Positions 36,323 through 46,231 of a DNA stretch of 64,000 nt are shown one piece after another; position 1 is the first letter of the stretch; every line of letters begins with the position of its first letter. The stretch spans positions 124,001 through 188,000 of the forward strand of contig NZ_PCOQ01000008.1 in the NCBI RefSeq assembly GCF_002975275.1, written 5' to 3'. The notes below the pieces were generated by a model. That model saw only the letters and a list, made by a program, of their open reading frames with translations, searched no databases and was not told the DNA's origin. The position numbers and the translations under genes are program-made. The DNA comes from Achromobacter sp. MYb9 (GTDB lineage: Bacteria; Pseudomonadota; Gammaproteobacteria; Burkholderiales; Burkholderiaceae_B).

Positions 36323-39300
36323 TTAGTTGGGGTCGAGGTAGGCGGAGCGCATGCGGGCCTGCCGCTCCGCGTCGCGGCGTTGCAAGGCAGATTCCACGGC
36401 GCGCGCGATGTCGGCGGGGCTGGCGCCGGCGCCGTGGATGTTGATGGCGATGGTGTCGCCATGCACTATGACCGAACGCGGGGCCGCTGCCGGCCGTACG
36501 GTAGGCCGCATGTCGAATCGGCTGGCCAGCATGTCAGGGTCCAAGCTGATTACCGATGGTCGTGCGGCTTCAGGAGAGGCCGCCAGCGCGGCGCTGGGCG
36601 TGACTACTGTTCCGCCTATGGCAAGTGCTGTAGCAACGCCCTGGGCGGCCCGTAGCGCGCCCAGCAACCGCGATGCGATTGCACTACCAACTGCGGTGAC
36701 GCTCTCCAGTGCTTGCGGTATGCGCGGAACATCAAAGTGGACAGGCTGCGGACGTGGTGCCAGGAAGGAAGGCATGCCAGCGGACGCCGCAGGCGGCGGG
36801 CTGCTAGGGGCGGCAACCGGTGCCTGTGCGGTTGCTGGCGGCGTCAGGAGGCCCGCAGCCAGCTGAGGGGTGGCGACCTGGGGGACCTGCACGTTAGCAA
36901 TGGTGTTCAGCTCAGGAAGGCCGGGAACCAGTACGGCGGCCACGGTAATCCGCGCCGTGGCGTTGGGGATAGGCATGGGCGCCACCAGCGACGGCGCCGA
37001 AAGCTGCGGCAGGGTAGCGGCTGGTGTAAGGCTGGCCAGTTCTCCCGCTTTGGCGACGGAGGCGGCCAGCGCCTGCGCGGCCTGCGCTGCGGCCGGCGCA
37101 TGCCGGTCTATCCCTATTGCGGCCCCGTCGGACACGAATTCGCCCATGCCCATAAAAACGCGGCTTGGCGACTTGATGCCTAGCTTTTCCTTGAACCAGC
37201 CAATGACGCCGGCGCCCATGTTGGAGATCGCCTCCTTCACGGCGCCGGCGGCGTTGGTGATGCCCTTCACCAATCCCTGCATGAGCATGCCGCCGAGGTC
37301 TGAGAATTTCGCAGGAATTTCCAGACCCAGAGCTTGTAAGCCGGAGCTGATGGCGCTGGATACAAGTGCGAGGGGCGACCACTCGGCCAGCAGCTTGCCG
37401 ACAGCACCAATCCCTGCGCTGACCGTCGCGCTGACCCCTGCCCATGTCTCGGTAAAGAAGCCGCCGATGCCGGCAAACGCTGACCGGATGAACCCCATGG
37501 GATTCCAGCTTTGCAGGACGGACGACACGCCGGCCACGGCGGTATCAAAGGTGCTGCGGATGGACGCCCAAAGTCCTGAGAAAAACTCCATGGTCCCTGT
37601 AAAGGTGGCCCGAATCGTCGCCAATGGGTTCCAGGTTCGCAGGAAGCCAGTAATGCCATTCACAGCAGACGTGAACGCGCCTCGAACGCGCTCCCATAGC
37701 CCCTGGAAAAAGGCGCTGATCGGCTCCCAATATTTGTAGATCGCGAACGCGGCCAGCCCAATGGCGGTGACGGCCAGGCCGATGGGATTTGCCATCAGGA
37801 TGCGGCCAAGGAGAAAGACTGCGCGGGCTACGCCACCAATGCCCTTACGGGCCAGGTTCAGCAGCACGCCCAGTAGTCCGCCGCCTTGGATTCCAAGCAT
37901 GGTGAACGCATAGCGAACAATTACAAATGGCCCGAGGATGCTGGCCAGGGTCAGCGTCAGCGCGCCCAAGCCGGCCACCAGCGCAGCGACACCGGCCGCC
38001 GCCGCCGTCAAACCGCTGGCCAATTTCGGATTTGCCACCGCCCAGGCCTTCACTTTTCCGATGGTGTCCGCTAATCCCTTGACCATCGTACGCAGCGGCC
38101 CATCGTGCTGTTCGTAAATCTGGATGCCCAGGTCTTCCCAGGCGCTGGACAGCTCGTCCAGAGATCCGCGCATGTTGTCCGCCATCGTGCCGGCGGTCTT
38201 ATCGGCCTCGCCCGCCGCCTGCCGCAGCACTTGGATGAACTTTTGCAGCTCGCCGCTACCGGCCTGAGCTACCAGCACCTGTAGGCCGCTAAAGGCCTCC
38301 TCGCCCGCGATGTGCTTGAAGATGCCGGCGCGCTCGGCGTTGCCCATCTTGGCGGTTTTTTTGTGCAACTCTTCCAGAATGGCGGGCAGCTCGCGAAGGT
38401 TGCCTTGTGCGTCCTTCGTCTGGATGCTGAGGCTTTCCAAAGCGTCGGCCGCTGCCTTCGGTGGGGCTGCAAGTCGTCCCAGGATCGCGCGCAGTGCCGT
38501 GCCACCCATGCTGCCCTGAATGCCGGCATCGCCCAGCTTACCGGCCATGGCCGCGACGGTCTCAATGTCCTGGCCTACGCCGGCGGCGACCGGCGCGACG
38601 TATTTCATGGTCTCGCCCAGCATGTAGAGGCTGGTATTCGACCGAGTGAATGCGCCCACCAGCACATCCCCCACGCGGCCCATTTGCTCCGCCGGCAGGT
38701 TGAAACCGGTCAGGATGTTGGACCCAATGTCGGCAGTCTGGGCGAGGTCGGTATCTCCCGCCTTCGCCAGCGACAACATACCGGGCATGGCGGCGAGGAT
38801 GGCTTTCGGGTTGAAGCCGGCCATCGCAAGGAAGCCTTGCGCGTCGGCAGCTTGGCCAGCGGAGAACATCGTGTCGGCGCCGAGGTCGCGGGCCTGCTTG
38901 CGCAACGCCTGCATCGCCTCGCTCATCTTGTCCAGCCGAGCAAGAGCCTGCACTTTGCTCATCGCCGCATCGAAGTCAACGCCGGGCAAAAGGAATTTCG
39001 TTTCTGCGTAGAGCGCGCCACCTCCAGCGGCCAAGCCGCCGGCGCCCAGGCCAGCCATTGCGCCGGCAGCGGATCGGCCCGCGTTATACCGGTCCTTCGC
39101 GGCGCCCAGGCGCTGCTGGTGAGACGCGGAAGCCTTCAGCTTCTGCATCTGTCGATCAAGCGCCGCGTTGGTCTGGTCGATGCGCTGCCGTAGCCCTTGC
39201 TCATCTCGCGAAAGGTTGCTTGCCGACACGCCGGTCGTGCTGAGGCTGGTTCGCAGCCGTTGCAGCTCTATGGACTGTTCGGAGTGTTTGGCCTTGAGCT

Positions 39301-39616
39301 GCTGGGCTGCTCGTACTGCGCTGTTGAATTCACGTGTCATGGCCCGCGTGGGGCTGGCGGTTGCCTGCATCTGCTGGGCGAGGGTGGCCACGCGCTGCTG
39401 CGCCGCCGACATTTCCGCGCGGGTCGATTGCAGGCCGCGCGATAGTTCGCGGAACCTGCCTACGTCGCGCTGCGCGCTGTTCAGCGCTTTGAGCTTGTCT
39501 CGAAGCTCCACCACGCCGGCGGCGGACGTGGCAGAGGCTTGCTTTACTTTCTTGAGCGGCCCGGACAGCTTGTCCTGCATCGCCGCGATGACGCGCAGTT
39601 GAAGCGTCTTGTCCAT
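36323..39616 (-). CDS. T: Tail tape measure protein GpT
   Basis: The 1097-residue protein sets tail length. Residues 1-170 are coiled-coil (QLKAKHSEQSIELQRLRTSL). A TP901-type tape measure core with AGLGAGGLAAGGG and MAGFNPKAILAAMPGML lies near 180-480. Then come hydrophobic helices near 540-640 and repeated SFFxGLWxxxRxxFxxAV units near 650-790. The tail end is Ala/Pro-rich. It is larger than P2 gpT (815 residues). It lies directly downstream of the E' gene. Confidence 0.94.
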   Translation of the reverse strand: MDKTLQLRVIAAMQDKLSGPLKKVKQASATSAAGVVELRDKLKALNSAQRDVGRFRELSRGLQSTRAEMSAAQQRVATLAQQMQATASPTRAMTREFNSAVRAAQQLKAKHSEQSIELQRLRTSLSTTGVSASNLSRDEQGLRQRIDQTNAALDRQMQKLKASASHQQRLGAAKDRYNAGRSAAGAMAGLGAGGLAAGGGALYAETKFLLPGVDFDAAMSKVQALARLDKMSEAMQALRKQARDLGADTMFSAGQAADAQGFLAMAGFNPKAILAAMPGMLSLAKAGDTDLAQTADIGSNILTGFNLPAEQMGRVGDVLVGAFTRSNTSLYMLGETMKYVAPVAAGVGQDIETVAAMAGKLGDAGIQGSMGGTALRAILGRLAAPPKAAADALESLSIQTKDAQGNLRELPAILEELHKKTAKMGNAERAGIFKHIAGEEAFSGLQVLVAQAGSGELQKFIQVLRQAAGEADKTAGTMADNMRGSLDELSSAWEDLGIQIYEQHDGPLRTMVKGLADTIGKVKAWAVANPKLASGLTAAAAGVAALVAGLGALTLTLASILGPFVIVRYAFTMLGIQGGGLLGVLLNLARKGIGGVARAVFLLGRILMANPIGLAVTAIGLAAFAIYKYWEPISAFFQGLWERVRGAFTSAVNGITGFLRTWNPLATIRATFTGTMEFFSGLWASIRSTFDTAVAGVSSVLQSWNPMGFIRSAFAGIGGFFTETWAGVSATVSAGIGAVGKLLAEWSPLALVSSAISSGLQALGLEIPAKFSDLGGMLMQGLVKGITNAAGAVKEAISNMGAGVIGWFKEKLGIKSPSRVFMGMGEFVSDGAAIGIDRHAPAAAQAAQALAASVAKAGELASLTPAATLPQLSAPSLVAPMPIPNATARITVAAVLVPGLPELNTIANVQVPQVATPQLAAGLLTPPATAQAPVAAPSSPPPAASAGMPSFLAPRPQPVHFDVPRIPQALESVTAVGSAIASRLLGALRAAQGVATALAIGGTVVTPSAALAASPEAARPSVISLDPDMLASRFDMRPTVRPAAAPRSVIVHGDTIAINIHGAGASPADIARAVESALQRRDAERQARMRSAYLDPN

Positions 39617-39622
39617 CGGTAT

Positions 39623-39736
39623 CTACTCCGGTTGGTAGCGAACGCGTGCGCGTTCGCGCCATTGGGCCAGTTCATCCAGCGATAGGCCGTCCATGTAGTC
39701 CGGGTCCCAGTGGAACACCAGCGCCAGGTCGGCCAT
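39623..39736 (-). CDS. E': Short GpE'-type tail assembly protein
   Basis: A 37-residue product, MADLALVFHWDPDYMDGLSL... ending RVRYQPE, which matches the GpE family of P2-like phages. It is open in the -1 frame back to the slippery site inside E, so its residues can be made as the end of an E+E' fusion. The separate ATG may also be used. It sits between E and the tape measure gene, where P2 has the same element. Confidence 0.85.
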   Translation of the reverse strand: MADLALVFHWDPDYMDGLSLDELAQWRERARVRYQPE

Positions 39737-39744
39737 CGCGTCCT

Positions 39745-40113
39745 CTACGCAGTTTGGAGCGCCGCGCGTTCCGCCTTCGTCATGAAAAAAGAGGCAACCG
39801 CGGCGCCCAGGGCCAGCAGGTCGGCCGGCTCCAGATTGGCGACTTCGGGCGCCGAAATCATCGGGTCCGTGACGCGGGGCAGCACGGTTTGCAGGGACGC
39901 CACGTCCAACTGCACCAGGTTGACAAGGCTGGTGCCGCGCAGCGCGCCCGCCTTGGGCCTGCGCACGGTGATGATGTGGATGTCCTGCCCGCCGCGCTTG
40001 ATCGGGCTTTCGAGCGTCACGCTTTGCGTGGTGCCGTCGTTCCCGTCGAGGGCGGCGGCCGGATGCGCTGGGGCGGCAATGGCGAGAGATTGGTCTTGGT
40101 CTTGGGATTTCAT
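39745..40113 (-). CDS. E: Tail assembly chaperone GpE with -1 frameshift site
   Basis: The 122-residue protein resembles P2 gpE (ESPIKRGGQDIHIITVRRPKAG, NLEPADLLALG). Near its end, T-TTT-TTC at 39784-39790 (read on the minus strand) falls exactly in the X-XXY-YYZ phase. A -1 slip there reads on through HDEGGTRGAPNCVEDA into the E' frame without a stop. The fusion acts with the tape measure in tail assembly. Confidence 0.88.
   Translation of the reverse strand: MKSQDQDQSLAIAAPAHPAAALDGNDGTTQSVTLESPIKRGGQDIHIITVRRPKAGALRGTSLVNLVQLDVASLQTVLPRVTDPMISAPEVANLEPADLLALGAAVASFFMTKAERAALQTA
39784..39790 (-). other. Programmed -1 ribosomal frameshift site
   Basis: TTTTTTC in the correct phase within E. 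The -1 frame is open through to the E' stop, as in P2 where the slippery string is T-TTT-TTG. Confidence 0.8.
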
Positions 40114-40131
40114 GGTGTTCTCGGTTGGGGG

Positions 40132-40647
40132 TTACATGCCGATGGCGCGGCGGACGGCTTCTTGTGTGTCAACGCTGCCGATCATGTGAACGAGGTTGAA
40201 GATGTCGATTTCAACCACGGTTTCGCCGTTGATCGTTTCCTTGTAGTAGGTGCAGTTGGTGGAAATCTTCCATTCCGTGTCGTCGCCCACCTTCGATTCA
40301 CCCCGGTCAACTTCGGAATGCCGACCGCGCACGACGATTTCCACCGCATCAACCTCTTCGGTGTCATCGCGTTGGTAGGCCTGCGCGAACCGCAATTGAA
40401 CGCCGTCAACGCCGACCGCGCCGACTTGCTGAAGCACTTGCTTCATGTAGCCGCCAATGGTCCATTCCATCTTGAGCGCGTCGTCATCCAGGCCGAAGTC
40501 GGCATGAGCGGCGCCGCCCATGCCGCCGCCGCGCCATGCTTCCTGCTTGCGGGTCAGTTTCGGCGGGGTGACTGCGGCAACGACGCCGATATAGCTGCGG
40601 CCGTCGTTGAAGAGATTCATGTTCTTGAGCTTAGAGGGCATGCCCAT
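40132..40647 (-). CDS. FII: Major tail tube protein GpFII
   Basis: The 171-residue protein forms the inner tail tube. MPSKLKNMNLFNDGRSYIG at the start and DIFNLVHMIGSVDTQEAVR at the end match P2 FII. The first ATG has a GGAG box; MPSKL two codons later is an alternative. It is downstream of the sheath gene as in P2. Confidence 0.94.
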   Translation of the reverse strand: MGMPSKLKNMNLFNDGRSYIGVVAAVTPPKLTRKQEAWRGGGMGGAAHADFGLDDDALKMEWTIGGYMKQVLQQVGAVGVDGVQLRFAQAYQRDDTEEVDAVEIVVRGRHSEVDRGESKVGDDTEWKISTNCTYYKETINGETVVEIDIFNLVHMIGSVDTQEAVRRAIGM

Positions 40648-40707
40648 GATGATGGCTCCGGTGATTCGTAATGAATAGAGACGGCCGCGCGCTGCGGCCG
40701 CGATGCG

Positions 40708-41886
40708 TTAGGCCGCGATGCGCTTGGCGAAGTCCACCAGATAGCGGTCGGTAATGCGCTGGCGGAAAATGATGTTCTCGGCGGGCGGAACGGGCGTGTA
40801 GTCGTAGTCGATCCAGAACTGCCCGGACTTGAGCGTTTCCTTGGTGTTGGGTTCGCTGTCCCACCACGCGCTGCCGTCGATGATGTAGCCCAGGTTCTTG
40901 AGCGTGCGGAATTTGCTGTTGATGCCTTCGATGATGTCGCGAATCAGCGAGGGATGCAGCGGCTGATCGACGGCCCACATATGGCCCTCTGCCACCGTGT
41001 CTGCCACCACTTGGGCGGTGCGCGTGTAGTTCTCGAACTGGTACAGGCTTTGCGGTCCCGCGCAGGTGCGGCTTCCCCAGAAGCGGAAACCCGTCTTGTT
41101 GATCAGCGTGGTGATGTCCTTGCTGTTCAGGTAGCCCGCATCGGTCGCCGGGTCTTGCAAGTCCCAGAAAACATCCTTGCTGATACCCGTCACGCCGTTG
41201 ACGGGGATGTTGGACAGCGTCTTGTGCCAACCGATATCCGTGTCGATCTTGGCGCGCAGACCCAGCGCAGCAGCCGAAGCCACAATGCGCGCTTCGCTGT
41301 TCGTGCGCGTATCCCAGCCTACGAAGTCCGGCCAGATCAGCATCAGTTCCCGCTGACCGAACGTTTCACGGAAGGCAGCCACTTCTTCCATGGTGGCCAT
41401 GTCGGGAACGCTGCCGTACGCGAAGCCGCGCAGCTTTTGCGCGGTGCTGGCCAGCTCGGCCAGGACGCCGGCGGACTCCAGGCCCGGGGCGCCCAAGATT
41501 CGCGGCTTGATCAGCGGGCCTTTGCTTTGCGCCGCCAGCAGCGCCCGGATGCCGGTATAGCGGCCGTTCGTATCGGTGCCGCCGATCACGTTGGATTGCG
41601 TTTCGGCCGGCGTCGCGCCTTCGGCAACGCGGACAATGACCGTAGCCGGGTTGATTTGGGCGCCGATGGCTTCCAGCGTACGCGCAAGCGTGCCTTTGGT
41701 GCCGGCCTTGCCGGCGGCCGCGCTGATGTTGGTCGCCAGCACGGGCGTGTTGAGCGGAAACGTTTTCGGGTCGGCGTCTTCGGCCGTGGCCACAAAGCCC
41801 ACGGTAGCCGTGGACGGGGTGCGAAGCGGGCGCGTGCCGTCGTCTACTTCAATGACGCGTACGCCGTGGTGATAGTCCTCAGCCAT
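40708..41886 (-). CDS. FI: Tail sheath protein GpFI
   Basis: The 392-residue protein forms the contractile sheath. DYHHGVRVIEVDDGTRPLRT at the start, GLESAGVLAELASTAQKLRG, IWPDFVGWDT, NKTGFRFWGSRTCAG and PLHPSLIRDIIEGIN are the motifs of the P2 sheath family. A contractile tail makes this a myovirus. A longer frame upstream runs into a terminator region and is rejected. Confidence 0.95.
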   Translation of the reverse strand: MAEDYHHGVRVIEVDDGTRPLRTPSTATVGFVATAEDADPKTFPLNTPVLATNISAAAGKAGTKGTLARTLEAIGAQINPATVIVRVAEGATPAETQSNVIGGTDTNGRYTGIRALLAAQSKGPLIKPRILGAPGLESAGVLAELASTAQKLRGFAYGSVPDMATMEEVAAFRETFGQRELMLIWPDFVGWDTRTNSEARIVASAAALGLRAKIDTDIGWHKTLSNIPVNGVTGISKDVFWDLQDPATDAGYLNSKDITTLINKTGFRFWGSRTCAGPQSLYQFENYTRTAQVVADTVAEGHMWAVDQPLHPSLIRDIIEGINSKFRTLKNLGYIIDGSAWWDSEPNTKETLKSGQFWIDYDYTPVPPAENIIFRQRITDRYLVDFAKRIAA

Positions 41887-42003
41887 TGAGATTTTCTCCG
41901 ATAGATGCGCCAGGGCGGCGCTGGACCTTGTTGAATACAGCGGCCAGTTTGCGGGCTGATGCTCGCGCGCGCACGGAGGGCTTGTTGTCGGAGGCCGGCA
42001 AAC

Positions 42004-42025
42004 AAAAAGCCCCGCAATGCGGGGC
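42004..42025 (-). terminator. Terminator after the tail fibre assembly gene
   Basis: On the minus strand GCCCCGC-att-GCGGGGC is followed by TTTTTG. It separates the baseplate/fibre operon from the sheath-tube-tape operon. Confidence 0.85.
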
Positions 42026-42048
42026 ATGGGTGGAAGGACTACGCGGCG

Positions 42049-42681
42049 TCACGCCGGGGTATCTGGCCAAGGCATTTCATGATCGGCCGGGTTTACTCTG
42101 GTCAGCTCGATGCGGTAGAGCTTCCAACGCTGCAAACGCGCCCGTTCATCTTCGGTGGCAATGCCCAAGTCTTCAGCATCCTGCAACGGTGTGATCACCT
42201 CGCCTGCGGCAATCAATAAACTGGTCTTTGTCTCTGCACGCTGGCGCTTCGTTGCGGCGGCGAACAGTTGCGCGTCTTCTTCCCAGGCCGTGCCGGTCCA
42301 GATGCTCCATTCGTTCGGGCGCGGGGAGAGTGTCAGCCATTCCGGGTAAGGTCCGATACCGTCATATTCCTGGCCGTCGTGAACTGCTCCGAGCTGGTAG
42401 GGCTGACCATCTCGTGTCCTGTAGAGCGCCACTGCACGCAGATCCTCAACGCTGTCCCAGCCGCCGCTCTCGGCGGGCATGTACAGACGCCCCGGTTGTA
42501 CCGGGGAGGGCGGAGCGATCTCTACGGCGTTGCCGGGTATCAGGTATACCCCGGGCTCCAGCGGAGAGGCATCGGCCATGACGGGGCCGACGAAGAACCC
42601 CCTATGGTCCAGTTGAGATACAAGCCTCTGCGCCGGGAAAGTCCCGGCTTCTTCGCCAATGGTGATGTTGTCATTCTGCAT
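42049..42681 (-). CDS. Tail fibre assembly protein
   Basis: The 210-residue protein has a tail fibre assembly C-terminus: TKRQRAETKTSLLIAAGEVI, TEDERARLQRWKLYRIELTR and a Trp-Pro-rich end MPWPDTPA. Such proteins chaperone folding or attachment of the fibre encoded just upstream. The start at MQNDNITIG was chosen for its GGAG box and because it overlaps nothing essential of the fibre end. Confidence 0.82.
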   Translation of the reverse strand: MQNDNITIGEEAGTFPAQRLVSQLDHRGFFVGPVMADASPLEPGVYLIPGNAVEIAPPSPVQPGRLYMPAESGGWDSVEDLRAVALYRTRDGQPYQLGAVHDGQEYDGIGPYPEWLTLSPRPNEWSIWTGTAWEEDAQLFAAATKRQRAETKTSLLIAAGEVITPLQDAEDLGIATEDERARLQRWKLYRIELTRVNPADHEMPWPDTPA

Positions 42682-42695
42682 TCTTTTGGCTCCGT

Positions 42696-45614
42696 TCAGA
42701 ATTTGATACATGCCAGCAGTGCGACGTTTCGCGGCCGGGCTTCGGTGCCACCGTCGGACTGAATAGTGATGCCGGTTTTGCTGCTGACAGTAACGGGGGT
42801 ATGGGGATCGTCTACCGAAAAGTGGCTTTCGTTGCCTGTGCCGCGGTCCTCGTCAAAGATATTGCGCGGCACCTGATAATTGAGTTGATGGGTGTGTCCC
42901 GGATCGGTAACGCCGTGAACGTGCGCGAGGTTTTGGCTTGCCTGCCAGGAACCAAGAGTTCGGCCGGTATCTGCATCACGCCCATCAGCAAGCCCGCGTA
43001 CAAACTCGCCCCGCAGGTCAGGCAAGTTAAACGTGGTGCTGCCATTGCCCGCGCCATAGATTGTCCCAATCGCGCTGAAAAGGTCGGCGTAGGCCGCGCG
43101 TGAGACGGCTGCGCCATTGGCCTTCACCCATCCCGGCGGCGCGGTTGGGGATGCAAAAAAGCTGACTGAGCCAGTGAGCGCATCGGAGGTCAGAACCTCT
43201 CTCCACTTTGACCAGATGTCGCGGTAGCAGGCGCGTGTAAATAATGCAGCCGTGTTGTACGTGGTGTAGAGCTGGGAGGTGATGTCGTTTCCGCCCGAGA
43301 TCACAAGCAGCGTACCGGCAACCCCAACGGGATAGTTCCTGTCTACCGTTGCATTTGCGCTGAGTGGCTGCCCATGCAGGCCTGGAACCTTCACAGTATC
43401 GAGGTTGGCTGTGCCAAGCGCGTTCAATGCGCCCAGCCCGAACGCGCTTCCCACCGTCAGAATTCGACCCGTCGTCGTGTCGTTAGCCCCGGTCTGCACA
43501 TTCAGATTTTGCTCAGTCAGCTGCTTTTGCCATTTCGCCCAAACTGTGCTGCCCGCATCGCCACCGCCGAACCGGATCCACGAAGTGTCAGATACGAATA
43601 GCTCTTGCACGACACTTACCCCGCCGGGCAAGCTGCGGCGGGACACCCGCAATTGCCCGACGTAGGCGATTGCGGCAGCGCCAAGTGGGCCGTTAGCCAT
43701 CGCCTTATCAATGGTGACAAGAACGTTGGCGCCATCGATAGCATTGAAGTCTGAAGCGAAACCGTAGGCGGTCATGCCCGGAGCCACTCCGCCCAGGCCA
43801 AAGGCTCCAGCCAGGAGGATGCGGCCGGCGGTCGCATCCGTCGCGCTGGTCTGCGTGTCAAGCGCGTGCGAATGGCTTGTGCTCTGGACCGCGTTGGAAG
43901 TCGTGGCCGTCAGGGTGGCGGGAGTGCCGAGCGTGAGTGTGCGATTCGTGGCGAGCGTTCCGCCACCCGTCAGACCGTTTCCGGCGGTCAAGATCAACCC
44001 TGCATTGGCCTTTTGAACAAGTGCGTCTTGCAGACCGGCCACATTGACGACATCGCTTCGGGCAAAAGCCAGATTGCCGCTGGACAGCGTCACTGACACC
44101 GTATCGAACGTGGTCACCGGTTCCACTTTCCAGCCGGTACCCCAGGCGTCCACCGTGGCGCCCGGGGTGTTGTACTTCGCCATGATTTCAGCGACGGTGA
44201 GCGTTAGATAGGCCCACGTTTTATTCAACTCGCCGACCCAGATGCAAACCCGGCCGTCTGCGTCCGATCCAAAGCGGATAGGCAGATCGGACACCGGGGA
44301 ACCTGCCAGAACCGTAGCGGTGCAACGCGCCCATGCCTTGGTGGTCTGCACGTAGCCTTGAATGAGGATGGAGACCGGGGGATTAACCGCGTCGTACTCG
44401 AACAGGTCCACGCGCAGGCGAATCATCGAATTGAGGCCGACCGCGACAGGCGGCAGTGTGATCTTCATCGCCCCAGTTAGGGAAGCCACGTGTCCCGCAT
44501 ATCCCGCACCGTCAGGTAATAGGACGTGAGCCGTTTGTGCCGAATTGGTATTCGCGCCGTATTGGCTGCCGATGGTTGCGCCGTTCCCAAGCAAGAGCGG
44601 GCCGGACAGCCGGCCGCCAGTTCGCGACAGGGCTTCAATGTCCTCCAGCACCTGCGCCGGTGTGCGCGGGGTCATGGAATTGGCGCCCGCGCCAGCGAGG
44701 TACGAGCCGGCCGGAACCGTGGCTAGGCCCGTGCCCCCGCGCGGGACGGGAAGTATGCCGGCGGTCGCCTTGGAAACGTCCAGAGCCGTGACGTTCAGCG
44801 CGACATTCGCGGAGCCATCGAAATTGACGCCTGCGGCGGTGGCGCCGCCCGTAATCGAGAACTGGCGTGCAGCGGCAAGCTTTGTTGCCGTCGCAGCATT
44901 TCCCACTGCGACCTTGCCTAGGACCGTGACACGGCCTTTGGCGTCCACGGTGATGACGGGAATTTCATTAGCGCCGCCCGCCGTGCCTGCCGAGACCCCA
45001 GACGCGGCAAGCGTAAGCACGGCCGAAACGTTCTTAGTGCCGTCGAAGGCCGTTGATGCAGTTGCGTCGCCGGTGAGGGCAATCGTGCGCGCGGTGGCCA
45101 GCTTGGCGGCGGCAACTGCGGTGCCGGTCTTGTCCAGCTTGAGCGCCAGGCCGTCATCGACATACTTGCGCGTTGCCAGTACAACCGCCGGATCAATTTT
45201 CAGCTCGAAGTTTGTCGCGCTGCTGACCATCAGGACCATGCGGATAACCTGCGTCCGGCCGGAGCCTTCAGCCAGCAACGGCTTGTACGTGGGCGGGCAG
45301 TTCGCCACGGCAACCAGCGCGCCGGTCTCGTCGTGCAGGCCCAGCGTGCGTATCCAGTTGCCCCCTTCGTTTTCAGGAATCACCTGTTCGGCGATCAACC
45401 AGTTCGGGTTTGCGGGGTCAGTGGATAGTTGATTGAGGGGCTTGCGTCGCCATTCGCCGATCACGGCGGTTTGCAGACGGTCAGGAGTCGGGACAGCGCC
45501 GCCGCCATCGCCCACGGAAAGGCTCGTGATCTTAAGGGGGATGCCCAGCGCGTGCGCCTGCGCCTCGCGCTCTTCGCCGTACTTGGTCAGGATTCCGAAA
45601 TAGGTAGCGCTCAT
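42696..45614 (-). CDS. H: Tail fibre protein with collar domain
   Basis: The 972-residue fibre binds the host receptor. Residues 1-150 are the P2 gpH-like attachment domain (YFGILTKYGEEREAQAHALG, LSVGDGGG). The middle has repeated short shaft motifs (AAKLATARTIALTGDATAS, ATKLAAARQFSITGGATAAG, GGTGLATVPAGSYL). The end is a tail-collar domain (APPGWVKANGAAVSRAAYAD, FNLPDLRGEFVRGL) and a receptor tip with ARPRNVALLACIKF. It overlaps gene I by 4 bp. Confidence 0.93.
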   Translation of the reverse strand: MSATYFGILTKYGEEREAQAHALGIPLKITSLSVGDGGGAVPTPDRLQTAVIGEWRRKPLNQLSTDPANPNWLIAEQVIPENEGGNWIRTLGLHDETGALVAVANCPPTYKPLLAEGSGRTQVIRMVLMVSSATNFELKIDPAVVLATRKYVDDGLALKLDKTGTAVAAAKLATARTIALTGDATASTAFDGTKNVSAVLTLAASGVSAGTAGGANEIPVITVDAKGRVTVLGKVAVGNAATATKLAAARQFSITGGATAAGVNFDGSANVALNVTALDVSKATAGILPVPRGGTGLATVPAGSYLAGAGANSMTPRTPAQVLEDIEALSRTGGRLSGPLLLGNGATIGSQYGANTNSAQTAHVLLPDGAGYAGHVASLTGAMKITLPPVAVGLNSMIRLRVDLFEYDAVNPPVSILIQGYVQTTKAWARCTATVLAGSPVSDLPIRFGSDADGRVCIWVGELNKTWAYLTLTVAEIMAKYNTPGATVDAWGTGWKVEPVTTFDTVSVTLSSGNLAFARSDVVNVAGLQDALVQKANAGLILTAGNGLTGGGTLATNRTLTLGTPATLTATTSNAVQSTSHSHALDTQTSATDATAGRILLAGAFGLGGVAPGMTAYGFASDFNAIDGANVLVTIDKAMANGPLGAAAIAYVGQLRVSRRSLPGGVSVVQELFVSDTSWIRFGGGDAGSTVWAKWQKQLTEQNLNVQTGANDTTTGRILTVGSAFGLGALNALGTANLDTVKVPGLHGQPLSANATVDRNYPVGVAGTLLVISGGNDITSQLYTTYNTAALFTRACYRDIWSKWREVLTSDALTGSVSFFASPTAPPGWVKANGAAVSRAAYADLFSAIGTIYGAGNGSTTFNLPDLRGEFVRGLADGRDADTGRTLGSWQASQNLAHVHGVTDPGHTHQLNYQVPRNIFDEDRGTGNESHFSVDDPHTPVTVSSKTGITIQSDGGTEARPRNVALLACIKF

Positions 45615-46231
45615 GGGTATACCGTCATCGTGTCTATGGTGTGATCGCGGAGGCCGTAGCCCATCCAAACGCGCGTTTCGATGGTCTCGGGGATGTAGGG
45701 GTAAACGGTCAAGGTGTCGCCGTCATAGGAGGCGATACCGAAATTCACTTGCGTGCGGACTTCTGCAGCAATCGCGAGGCCGATAAGGTGCTGGCTCAGG
45801 CGCTTGGCGTCTTCAATCAAGCGTTCCAGTTCCAGATACATCGCCTCGTCAATGCCGGTTTCCAGCACGCCGATAGTCAGTCGGAACGTTCCGCGCCGGC
45901 CCTCGGGCTGCATCTGGAACCACTCGGTCACGTTCAGCAGATACCCCAGCGGCTCCACCACGCGTCGCAGTGCGCCGATGGTGCCCTTGCGCTTGTGGAC
46001 GAAGAAGGAGTTGCGCAGGGCCTTGCGTTTTGCCTCCACGGGCCAAGCGTCGTCCCAGCGATCCACGGAGCGCTCCCACGCCAGCCACGTAAGCAGATGG
46101 GGCGGGCAATCAGCAGCGCGCCGGATGCTGCGAATGGGCAGCGGAACATCCTCGATATCGGCGCAGGCAACTGAAAGATTGCGTTCCAGAGGTGTGGAAC
46201 CGGGCGGGACTAGCGCGCGCTTATTAGCCAT
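45611..46231 (-). CDS. I: Tail protein GpI (baseplate)
   Basis: The 206-residue protein resembles P2 gpI: PPGSTPLERNLSVACADIED, PIRSIRRAADCPPHLLTWLA, then KRKALRNSFFVHKRKGTIGA. It is a baseplate wedge protein. It overlaps the end of J by 8 bp and the fibre start by 4 bp. Confidence 0.93.
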   Translation of the reverse strand: MANKRALVPPGSTPLERNLSVACADIEDVPLPIRSIRRAADCPPHLLTWLAWERSVDRWDDAWPVEAKRKALRNSFFVHKRKGTIGALRRVVEPLGYLLNVTEWFQMQPEGRRGTFRLTIGVLETGIDEAMYLELERLIEDAKRLSQHLIGLAIAAEVRTQVNFGIASYDGDTLTVYPYIPETIETRVWMGYGLRDHTIDTMTVYP

